Assembly (NCBI GenBank): GCA_963565915.1
Contig: OY751496.1
Coordinates: 3,224,001-3,288,000 of the forward strand
Direction of reading: 5' to 3'
Source: Entoloma clypeatum
Taxonomy: Eukaryota > Basidiomycota > Agaricomycetes > Agaricales > Entolomataceae
Length of the DNA stretch: 64,000 bases
Shown here: piece by piece, positions 32,078-41,900 of the stretch
Numbering within the stretch: the first letter of the stretch is position 1
Layout: every line of letters starts with the position of its first letter
Program-made: the position numbers and the translations under genes
Notes under the pieces: model-generated
The model's database searches: none
Told to the model about the DNA's origin: nothing
What the model saw: only the letters and a program-made list of their open reading frames with translations

Positions 32078-32681
32078 TCAGTAAGGCACGACAACGTAGC
32101 CAAGTGTACCGTTCTCCGTATAGCCACTCTTTAGCGCCACCGCTTTCGCAGCCGCGTCACTGATTAACATATGAGAGGTGTGTCGTTTGTTGTATAAGCG
32201 ATACAGCGGCAACACTTGATACCCTGGATATGAACAACCACCATACTGAAGGAGGTAGCCTACTACGTTCTCATCATGGTATTTGGCATCGAGCGCAGTC
32301 TTCCTCTCGCTGTCGGAAGTCGTATAGGTGAAGTCGGTCTTGCCCGTAAGATATAAGCGGTGAAGAGCGACGGTGCCGGGAAGCTGCTTAGTGAAGACAT
32401 TGCCTACTGAGGCCATGCGTCTGTATCCAGAGCCTTTAACCTTCGCATCGACCTGGCTGCTGTCTGTGGAGTAGAAATGGTCGTCTTTGGGTCTGTCCGC
32501 TCGGAGCAAAGGCATTGAAGCTGACGGGCCCTCAGGGCAAGTCGGCTTAGCCTGTAAATAGGGTCAAGGTTAGCTGGGAAGCCATCGGTCACAAGGCGTA
32601 ATGGTGTACCGGGGGAGTAGCGGCCAAGGCTGAGTTGGCGACGAGGGCCAAGAAGGCGGCAAGAGATAGAAAGAGCTTCAT
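32078..32681 (-). CDS. Secreted DUF5648-like repeat protein (copy B)
   Basis: Exons 32681..32610 and 32551..32078 flank a 58 bp intron (GTACAC...TACAG, phase 0), giving 181 residues. Signal peptide MKLFLSLAAFLALVANSALA. Repeats: MPLLRADRPKDDHFYSTDSS, VALHRLYLTGKTDFTYTTSD and LPLYRLYNKRHTSHMLISDA, each followed by a Gly-Tyr stretch; the protein ends TLGYVVVPY. Compared with copy A, the intron sits at the same place and the repeat order is the same, but sequence has clearly diverged, so the duplication is not very recent. Likely a secreted carbohydrate- or surface-binding protein; that role is inferred. Confidence 0.82.
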
Positions 32682-32738
32682 GGTAGCTTTGATGTGTGCG
32701 GGGAGAATAATTTAGCTTGCACCTGGATAATGGTGAAT

Positions 32739-32745
32739 CTTTATA
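32739..32745 (-). promoter_or_regulatory. TATA box of DUF5648 copy B
   Basis: TATAAAG on the minus strand, 60 bp upstream of the ATG, in the same ACTGGTATAAAG context as in copy A. Confidence 0.6.
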
Positions 32746-33701
32746 CCAGTGGAACCCGTTGAAAAAAACCGCACGGGCGACACCTGGGTTAGGGCGCACC
32801 GGCGAAATCTCGGAACGCACCGTCCTTCCAAACATGTTTCGGGTACGATGAGAGGGGAGAGCCGCCGGCAAGGAAACTGTTACAAACACGGTAAAGGAAG
32901 CTCTGTTCTGTGTGAGTCCAAGGACATACCGGACGAACATTTCCCCTTCTCTCCGATACGCGACAAACACATATCCCTTCAAGGTTCTTCACAACCTGGA
33001 GATCTGTGCGGACGGTCCACGCAATGTCATCGAAGAAGAGTTTCTATCACTGCTGGTGACCTCGGACGGAAGACGGTTTGCTGTCGAATTTTTGCCTGAC
33101 GACGGGTTTCCAACGTCGAGTTACCGAGCTTCTTCCATCAGCGACTCAGCACCGTCGGGTCGCGCAGGCTTTTGAATAAGTTACCCAGTATCAAGGTTTG
33201 AGCCGAACCTGCTGAATTACGGATATGCAGGTAACGTCCACGTTGCGACCGAACGAAAGACGACGTGGGATACTAGAAGGCCTAATGGACCTATAGCGAA
33301 CCCCAATGTGTTTAAGGCCGGCTGAGACCGACTTATGCTTCAGCACATCGTAAGTAATGCAAAGTCTATAGTCTTCCCATTTTGGGCGGGGCTCGTCCAC
33401 TGTCGCGATGGGGAATTCAATCCAATATCTGCCGAATGCCAGCCTGGAGACACCACTCACAGTGTTGAAAGCGAACTTGGGACATATCTTGAAAATTGGG
33501 ACAGTCTTGTCCTTTACGTGAAGCTCGCTGAGTATCCGAGTCCGCGCACAAGCCATCAACCACGATCTTGAGAGCATCACGGAAAATCTATTCCTGTTGC
33601 CAAGATGCCAGCTTGATATTCTGTCAACTTGAAGGTCTTCTTAACGGGATCGACGAGGCGAACAAGATTTTGTTGCGGCACTGGCATGTTCTGAAGAAGC
33701 T
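32746..33701. other. Duplicated upstream region of DUF5648 copy B and gene-poor stretch
   Basis: The first ~430 bp match the upstream region of copy A in several blocks (CACGGTAAAGGAAGCTC, GGCTTTTGAATA, CTGCCGAATGC). A plus-strand frame near 33605-33723 reads Q-L-E-G-L-L-N-G-I-D-E-A-N-K-I-L-L and could be a lost exon of the MLKL-like family downstream, but I could not build a gene. Confidence 0.4.
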
Positions 33702-34175
33702 ATGTCGGAAGAAAATCCGATAGACCTGGACGAAAAAAGAGCGGAGTCAACAACGACGACTCACATGGTGGACTCAGAGAGAATAATATCCGAACTCCGA
33801 TCCACTCTTTCAACGCCTTGGCGTAGTACGACTGCGGCAGCTTGGACCGCTCATCCTGACAAGGTGACTCCGGAGGTTGGCGGGAATGGCTGGAGAGGGA
33901 ACACTGGAGCGGTAGAGCAGACGTCAGATGGTGAGGGATCTCAACAGCTCATGATTCGCTCCCTGACACTCTCTTTTAACGCAGGGCCCTTCCCTATGCC
34001 TTGTCGAAGACGGGATGGTACTCAGGATCCGTACAGAATCCTGGAAGCGTACGCAACCACCCCCCTAGCAACATTAGCACCAACCGTACTCACCTGGATA
34101 ATGAGGCCGTCGCCATTCAAATTTCAGTCCGGTACTGAGGAGCTTTGTCGTTCTGTCCTGCGCACCTGTTTATGA
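33702..34175 (+). CDS. Hypothetical open frame
   Basis: 157 codons from an ATG, beginning MSEENPIDLDEKRAE. Composition is plausible for protein but no motif is recognised and no splice partner was found. It lies upstream of two MLKL-like loci on the same strand and could be a fragment of a related gene. Confidence 0.25.
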   Translation: MSEENPIDLDEKRAESTTTTHMVDSERIISELRSTLSTPWRSTTAAAWTAHPDKVTPEVGGNGWRGNTGAVEQTSDGEGSQQLMIRSLTLSFNAGPFPMPCRRRDGTQDPYRILEAYATTPLATLAPTVLTWIMRPSPFKFQSGTEELCRSVLRTCL

Positions 34176-34452
34176 GCATCTCTTGCCAGCTTTTGCCGCA
34201 ATTGGTAAGGATCTGGGGTGTATAAAGTCGCGCTTCCTTACTCAGGCTTATGCAGGTTTCGGAGCTACTTAATTACATCAGTCGTGACATCCAGAGCCCT
34301 CCATTCAAAGGTACTCTATATATTTGCCCCATATTTCTCCCTCAGTAAAGTTCACGTTGAAGACACAGATCACTTCTCATGTCCTCGCCCAACAGTTCAG
34401 CACACCCCATGAACGCTCATGGAGGGGTCTTCTCAGACTCTCTATAAGTATG

Positions 34453-35033
34453 GGCCCAACCGGCGCAGCGCCGAAAGCCACGAAGGCATTGTTTCTTGTA
34501 GAAGAAATGAGAGTAAGTCGAACGCGTTTATCGTCCCGCCCTCTGATTAAATCTATTTCTTTCCTGAAAGATGTACCATCACAAAAGCGCATTCCCGCAC
34601 TTAGTGGAGGACGCCTGCAATCTAGTATACTCGCTATCGTGCTCGAGCACAAGCGGGTTGTGCTGGACGATGAGTTATCTGATAGGTTGGATGATCTGAA
34701 CAGGTTAGTGCTAGGGCTCTATCGTCCCCGGAATCATGACAAGTTTTTGACTTGTTCCCCACAGAGAACTGACGACGGATATCCAATTCAAAATTACTTG
34801 TCGAGAGGGAAACATTTGCGAAAGATCTGCCACGGGCCAAGAATCAAGAAGTATCGAAATCGATCTTCCTGGGGGGTGTATTCCAGGTCTCGCTTCCTTC
34901 TATGTTGAAACTGACTTTGAATTATTCGCGGTCGTTAGATTGAGACAGATGTCAGAAGCGAAAAGAACAGGGCAAGAATCCTGGAACACTTGAATGATCT
35001 ACGGAAAGGCAAAAAGTCTGTCGATACATGAGG
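34453..35033 (+). pseudogene. Broken MLKL-N-terminal-domain-like gene (paralogue of the next gene)
   Basis: A first exon (MGPTGAAPKATKALFLVEEM) joins over a 58 bp intron (34513..34570) to HKSAFPHLVEDACNLVYS, which matches NKDAFKQLADDACELVYA of the next gene. Right after LVYS two extra bases shift the frame; the match resumes as IVLEHKRVVLDDELSDRLDD. Later pieces also match the neighbour: LSRG, then NRARILEHLNDLRK against NINRILEHLKEMRE, stopping at about 35033. The order is the same as in the intact gene but frames no longer connect. Confidence 0.6.
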
Positions 35034-35581
35034 TACATCTCTCGCTGCTAATCTGAGTCCTGATACTACAGAATTGCAACCAGTGTCCCACAAAGGCCAA
35101 ATAATTCCTGGTACTATTTGGGCACTGCGACGAAGTGTACAATAGAGCCACGTGGTGGTTTCAAAGCCGCATTCAAGGATCTGGTATGAGCCTCCTTACA
35201 TATTGCCATCTCTGTATCGCCCGATCTTCAATACTTATCTGTTCTTAGTAAACGTGCTCTCCAATCCGCGATGAGATGTTGGATCGAATTTAGAGTCCGA
35301 TTCCCTGTGTTGTTAATAAAGACAAATTGCTTGCTGGCAACGGTTGCTTGGCGTCATCGCCCTCAAAATATCAAACTGTGAGAGGAGATGGAAAGGAGAC
35401 GTGGGCTTGGCTTTCAAAATGGTGTGTATCCTGATCGTTATTGACGGCGATCTTCTCATTGTGGCTGTGCGCCAGAATGCTTGAGATCGACGAGACACAG
35501 CCAGTGCTGCGGCTGCCTACGCATCGCTTTTACCCTTTAAAAAGCTGAATTCATGAACAACGGTGTCAAGAATCACTATCC
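35034..35581. other. Intergenic region between the two MLKL-like loci
   Basis: About 550 bp. Some plus-strand sequence near 35080-35190 looks exon-like but could not be assigned. No other feature supported. Confidence 0.35.
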
Positions 35582-36632
35582 ATGCCCTCTGCTAATTCCG
35601 CACCTTCATCTTCAGCTGGCAATGTTGACCATCGCCACTCATCGTCAACGGGGACCGCATTGGACGCCTCTGCACTCGTATTACAAGGACTAGGTTACGC
35701 GGCCAAGGCATCCCAGATCCCTTACCTGTCGGATGCGGCTGCCTTGGCATTGGACATCGTCGACATCGTTCAGGTTTGCTGGCTTTTTCTTCCATTGTTA
35801 CTGCTGTCCTGATGATCATGATCTAGAAAGTTAGAAGTAACAAGGACGCTTTTAAGCAATTGGCGGACGATGCATGCGAGTTGGTCTACGCCATCGTGCT
35901 AAAAAAACAAACTGCTCCAACAAGAGAGTTCCTTGACGACCTCCGGGACTTGGTCCAGTGCGTGATTCCAGTCTTACCATTCCCTCCGACATCATACTCA
36001 GAGCCTTTTCCCTAGGAAGCTTGCCGATATAGAGAGATTTTCCAGGAAGAGGTTATCGAGGGGGATACTGAAGCGCATAATCAAGCGCAAGTCGGACCTT
36101 GACACGATTCAGGAGTATCGCCAGAAGCTGGAGCAATCCATGAAAGCGTTCCAGGCAAGTGTTTCTCCTTCGTTTTGATCTGCGCAGTCTAAGTATAACA
36201 TCGAAATTGTAGATCAAGTCAAGTCTCAGAAACGAAGACAACATCAACCGAATCCTGGAGCATTTGAAGGAGATGCGGGAGAGAGAGGAGCGCACAGATG
36301 CGGCGGAGGAAGGGGGGACACTTGACAAGGAAATGGCGAAGATTCACAGGGAAAAAGAGAAGGAGAAGGAGAGGATAGGGAGGGGGAAACTCAGGACGTC
36401 AGAACGCGGGCCGTCGACATCCCCGGGCACTTCTCGTCCAGAAGCCTCGTGCATGCAGAGCCCTCCTAATCAAGGCGGAATCCCATCCCCTGAGTTTAGT
36501 CCAGCGAACGGCACATGGGCCATCACGAACGTCGGGGGAGTGCTCAACAATAACTCGGGCAACACGACTACGAACTTCACGTCGGACTCGAACAATGATT
36601 CTTCTATCCGAATCTATCACGGTGCTAGCTAA
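35582..36632 (+). CDS. MLKL-like N-terminal helical-bundle protein with Asn-rich C-terminal tail
   Basis: Exons 35582..35773, 35827..35957, 36016..36154 and 36213..36632 join in phase (introns 53, 58, 58 bp). The third intron begins with GC (GCAAGT), a GC-AG intron. The protein has about 293 residues. After a Ser-rich start come four amphipathic helices: LALDIVDIVQ, FKQLADDACELVYAIVL, FLDDLRDLVQKLADIERF and LDTIQEYRQKLEQSMKAFQ. This is the pattern I know from the N-terminal four-helix bundle of MLKL-like and fungal signalling or cell-death proteins. A charged Lys/Glu helix and a disordered linker follow. The last 35 residues are Asn/Ser/Thr-rich (NNNSGNTTTNFTSDSNNDSS), like tails sometimes found after such bundles in Agaricomycetes. 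Membrane-targeting or oligomerising activity is an inference. Confidence 0.65.
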
Positions 36633-36914
36633 CATATCTACGCCTGCCCCGTGTACTACAGCTTGACTACGGCGATTCGGGACGTTTCTCGAAATTTCTT
36701 CCCCTCCTTTCGGACCCATGATCTCTTCCATCCTGCGAGCAATCCTCTGAAAAGCGAAGACAAGAAATACAAGCTTACATGCGATTAGTAGCACAATTTG
36801 CAGCGGTCATTTCTAAGTCAAGATTTCAGAACCAAATAGGATAGATTGTCGTACTTGTACAGCTCAACTGGACAGCCGAGTTCTCGTAAACTTGAACTTG
36901 ACGCTTGTCAGTGG
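36633..36914. other. Intergenic region
   Basis: About 280 bp between convergent loci. Nothing recognised apart from the string GTTCTCGTAAACTTGAACT at about 36880-36898, which recurs inverted at about 56978-56998. Confidence 0.4.
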
Positions 36915-37770
36915 TTAACCGATCACCTCCGGAGTCCGAAGAGTATTTGGCAAAATTTCGGGACAGAGCAAGCAACCAGGTCGGCAGATATAACTAGTGT
37001 TTCTAGGCAGACTCCTGCCATTGACTACCCTCCTATGATAAACAATGTTGTCGCGGGATGCTAGGGCTTGCAGATAGGACTCTGAGGGCCTTGGGAGATC
37101 TTTCGGGTTGAGGAGGGGAAGTGTCTTGCTCACAGCTTTAGCCTGAAAAGATGTTTGGGTGTCTAAAAAAATCGACGGCGTGGTCGTGAGGGGAATAAGT
37201 AGGATTAAGGACATTCGAGGATGGATTGGAAGCATACCGACAACACCGTGCCCATTCGAATGCTGAATTCCATACCGTTCACCGTTGTCTCGAGAGACTT
37301 CTTCTCGCCAAAGTCTCGCCAGAATTCGACGAGACCACCAAAAAAGCGAGCTTGAACCTTTCGACTACCATCCCCGGCGTACCACCAATACGCGTGGTCT
37401 AAATTCCCCACCTTGGGTTGGGCCGCTGGGACAGAACTCTTTTTGGTATCATGACTTGACATCGCCTTGGACTTTCCGCTGTCCTTCCTCGTCCGAGTCA
37501 GAGGCTTGAACACTGGGTGAACGGTAGCTTCCGAGTCAAACTCCACAGGGGTCCAGTTGTGTAACACAGCTTTATACCACCATGACAACAAAAGACGACC
37601 TTCAATGCTTCGAGGGAGATCCCGTCCGTCTCTGAGTACAATTCCTGTTATATCAATCAAATGGCATGGTGAGGATGCCAATGAGCACTGAGTTGAACAT
37701 TGCAGAATTGTTATCACCGAGATATGACTGCCGATCTGCCCTGTACTCGAGGAGTTTTTGGCGGGTTGCA
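36915..37770 (-). pseudogene. Decayed paralogue of the 18-19 kb hypothetical gene, cut by a Helitron
   Basis: Minus-strand blocks follow the same order as at 18.6-19.4 kb: ELYSETDGISLEALK (against ELAPELDARISVEEMK), LLSWWYK (LLVSWWAK), GNLDHAYWWY, FFGGLVEFW, GTVLS, then over a 95 bp intron (37237..37143) KAVSKTLPLLNPKDLP and CRPGCLL. Between ISLEALK and LLSWWYK about 11 residues are missing and the frame changes. The 5' end stops exactly where the first Helitron begins (37770/37771). So this copy lost its upstream exons to that insertion or was already dead. Confidence 0.6.
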
Positions 37771-37846
37771 TCTATACTACTAATGGGAGGGAAGGTGGGA
37801 AGGTGGTTGCTTGACATTTTGACAATAGTGAGAAAAGTATGACAAA
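37771..37846 (+). repeat. Duplicated Helitron 5' end (76 bp)
   Basis: This 76 bp block (TCTATACTACTAATG... to ...GTATGACAAA) is repeated nearly base for base starting at 37847. A solo 5' end directly before a complete one suggests insertion of one Helitron next to the end of another, or aborted rolling-circle replication. Confidence 0.8.
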
Positions 37847-38912
37847 TCTATACTACTAATGGGAGGGAAGGTGGGAAGGTGGTTGCTTGACATTTTGACA
37901 ATAGTGAGAAAAGTCTGACCAATTCTGACCAAGAATGCAACAAAATTATGTAAGGTTTAGGTAAGAATCTAGATTGTGACTCAGCATGACAAAGAAATTG
38001 GTCAGAATTGGTCAGCTTTTCGTCCTCCCATGGGGTGAGTGCGGAGCACGAACCTTATTTCCTGTGTGAGCACGGAGTGCGAACCTTTTTTCCTGATTTT
38101 GATGGACCCTTGATGGTCAGGGTCTGTGCCTTGCAACGGCTGCATTGTGCAGCACAAACCTTTTTCCCCTGGATTTTCATGGACCCTTGATGGTGGCAGG
38201 GAACCTTTTTGTTCTTGATTGATGGGGCCCTGCATCAAGGGATCTTCCCCTTTTGGACATTGAGACATCAAAACATGAGGAAAACATGTGTTCACCATGG
38301 GGTTGAACAGCTGTTCTGTCTTTCTTTTTCTCAATCCCCCACCATCTTCCCCTCCTTGAGTTGAGCAGATATTGTCCCCTGTGCAGTGACCTTCATTGTT
38401 GATCAAGGTGAAGTCCAGAGAAGTCCTGGGTCCCTGGCTTCCTTGAAAGAGGTGTCTGCCAGTTGTTTTTTCGGACCTCTCTCTGGACTGCAGTATACAG
38501 GGAGATTGAGTTGTTCTTACAACTGATTTTGTCTCCATTTCAACTGTTGCTGCTTGAACCGATTTCACTTTTGGATTTCATTGCAAAGGTGTGATAGTAT
38601 TTCTCTTCCCTTCTCTTTTCTGGCCACAAGCAAGTTCGCGACGCTCATTTTGCGAGCACGATTTTTTGTGTCACCAGGGTACAGCCTATTCGTGAGACAA
38701 AGTACGTTGGACTGGGACGTCTGAGAGGCTGGAGTAACGTTGAGCCCGACTCTGCCGAAATACCGTACTTGACAAGGCTGTGATATACACAGCGCGGTTG
38801 TGGGTTTGGCTTTGAGTGACCCAGACCGTTCTCACTGCAAGTGGTTGTATTCGCTTTTTCTGTATCTGCTGCAAGGCTCTGTCTCTAATTCTAACATTGA
38901 ATTAATTCTGCT

Positions 38913-41900
38913 ATGTATGTTATTTGGATATTTTGTCTTCAAACTTACTTTATTCACATTTAATTAGGTCTTTTACACCTCCTGCTGGCCCATCACGTCC
39001 TGCTTCTCCTGTCACTCCTGAAACTGCCCGCCATGCTGCCCGTGCTGCAGAACGTTATCAGCGCAATCAGATGACTGATCCAGACCATCGGCGAAATCAA
39101 TCCAGGAATGTGTCACAACCTCCATTGCCTGTCCCACCTCAGCCAAACTTTGGAGCGATGATGGCTGCTTTGATTCCAGAAACTTATATCCCTCCCATTC
39201 ACCGTTTACCTGTTGGACCAGCCAATCTCTTGGCTCCTCCAGTGGCAATACCTGAAACATACATTCCTCCTATTCACCAACTACCTATTGCTACATTGAT
39301 TCCTGAAACCCGATTACCAGACAATTGGAATGCTCCTTTGCAGCATGGTCTTCCTCTTCCACCACCTTTACCACTCCCACCCCGGAGAGGCCGTCCTTCT
39401 ATGCACCAACAACCATCACTTCAGCAACTGCAAGCAGAGTTTAGACAGAGAAATGAGCAGCAACGGCTTCAAGCATTGATAGCTCAGGAACAGGAAAGGC
39501 AACTGGAAGCAGCACAGGCTGAAAGACATCGACATCATGCTGCATTTCTGGCTCAGGAACATCAAAGACAACTTGAGTTGGAGGCACAAAATCAGAGACG
39601 TCATCATCAGGAACAGGAAGAAATACAGAGGCATCGTGCTATGCTATTGGCCCAGGAACAGCAGAGACAGCTTCAATTGGAGGAGGAGAATCAAAGACGT
39701 CATGTCCGGTTGATGGCCCAACAACAGGAGTTGGCTTTGCAGGAGGAACAAAGACATCAGATCCAGTTGCGAGAGGATCAACAAAGACAGCAGGTGTTGA
39801 GACTACAGGAGCAACACAGATTGGCTGTCTTACAGCAGCAAATAGCACAGCAGGAGCAACAGCAGGCTGCTGCATTACAGGCTGAACAAAGAGTGCTCTC
39901 AGTCCATGCAGAGCGGGAGCGCCAGAATGCTGAAATTGCAGCCAGACACATGGCATATCTTCGGGCTGTTGAGGCTGAACATCAGGCTGCCTATGATCCC
40001 GATGCTGATAATCCACAGCAAAACCAGATAGATGAGGATGAACGGTTAGCTCAACGGATCCTTGATGAGGAGCAGGCACAGTTAGCTCATCAGGCAGACT
40101 TGGCTCGATTGGAACGTCGACGACTGGCAGCTGAGGCACTGGAAAATGAAAATCAGAATGAAGTCACTCCAGACCAGCAGCAGGCTCAGAATGATTATCA
40201 ACAGAATATTGATAGTGGTGGTGGTGGTGGTGGTAATGATGATTTGGAGCAGCAACAACCTCCAGAGCCAGATGGGAACAACCAAGCACCTCCTGCACCA
40301 CTGCAGAATATTTATGGACACAACTGGCCACTCCCATTTCCCAGAGGTCGTGTTTCCTATGATGTTGAGCCTGATCGACAGGACTTGGAGCTCATGAATG
40401 TTATATGCAGCTATTGCCATGCACTTCACTTCGATGCAGAGAAGCTATCCAAGTCCACCAGAAATAATCCAAGGTTTGGCATGTGCTGCCTTCAGGGGCA
40501 AATCCAGCTCACACCCTATCAACGTGCACCTGAGGAACTATGGCGCTTTCTATCTGGCATCCATCAATTTTCAAGCCGCTTTAAAAAGAATATTCGCCAG
40601 TACAATGCTGCCTTTGCATTTACTTCTCTGGGTGTCAAGCTTGATCTGGCAGTTGTCAATGGATCTGGACCCTACAGCTTTCGGATTCAGGGAGAACTGC
40701 ACCATCTATCTGGTGCCTTGGTGCCAAGGGGTGATTTGGTACCATCCTATGCCCAGATGTACATCTATGATGCGGACGAACAGCTACAGATGCGTGGAGC
40801 ACGTAACATCAATCTGGATGCAACCATCATTGCTGAGCTTCAGGCCATGCTGCACCGGGACAATCCATATGTCGAGCGCTATAAGCAGGCATGGCAAATC
40901 ATGAATGAGAAGCCACCTGAGGAACAGCACAATGTCCGTCTCATTCTCACAGCTGATGGCATGGATCCCAGGAGATACAATCTGCCCAATGATGCCAATG
41001 AAATTGCTGCTATTATTCCAGGCGACAGTTTGATCCAGCCAAAAAGTGACAGAGACATTGTGTTGCGCTTCAGGGATGGTCGTCTGAAAGAAATGAGCAA
41101 CCTCCATCCTCTCTATTCTCCTCTCCACTATGTCCTTCTATTTCCCTCTGGCCAATATGGCTGGCATCCAAAGCTTCCCATCCATCCTGGTGCTGAAGGT
41201 CAGACACGGAGCAAATTTGTCAGTGAACGCTGCTATTATGCATATCATCTCCAACCAAAGGATGTGCCACTTCGAGAACAGCCTCCAATGTTTCTTTGTG
41301 GAAAGTTGTTTCAACAGTTTATTGTTGATGCCTGGGCCTCCCATCAACAGAATCTCTTGGCTTGGTGCTTCCACAATCAAAAGAGATTGCGAGCAGATGT
41401 CTATCAGGGCTTGCAGGATGCAGCACATGGGGACAATGACCAGAATCTCAACTTGGCAAATCATGGTCAACGGATAATTCTGCCCTCTTCTTTCATGGGA
41501 AGCGAACGACAGTTGAATCAGTCATTTCAGGACTCTATGGCTCTGTGCCGACTCCTATTGGTCCCTCATGTCTTTTGTACCATGACAGCCAATCCAAACT
41601 GGGAGGAAATCACAAATGCTCTGTTCACACTGCCAGATGGATCCAAGCAAAAGTCACAGGACCGTCCAGATATTGTCTCCAGAGTATTTGAGCTGAAGAA
41701 AAATGCAGTCCTGAGAGAGATCAAATCAGGAGTTGTGTTTGGCAAAGTCACTGGCATGGTGCATACTATCGAGTTTCAGAAAAGAGGTCTGCCCCACATG
41801 CACCTCTTGATTTGGTTGGACGAGGAGTACAGAATCCAAACACCAGAAGAGATCGATCATATGATTTCAGCAGAGATTCCTGACAAAGAAAAACATCCAC

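Noticed and set aside
33191..33580. 129-codon minus-strand frame that at first looked like a gene
   Set aside because: It lies in the duplicated upstream region of the DUF5648 genes, and the matching region near copy A does not keep this frame.
40182..40429. Long minus-strand frames inside the Helitron gene rich in Ile/Leu/Thr
   Set aside because: Antisense shadows of the Gln/Asn/Gly-rich coding region.
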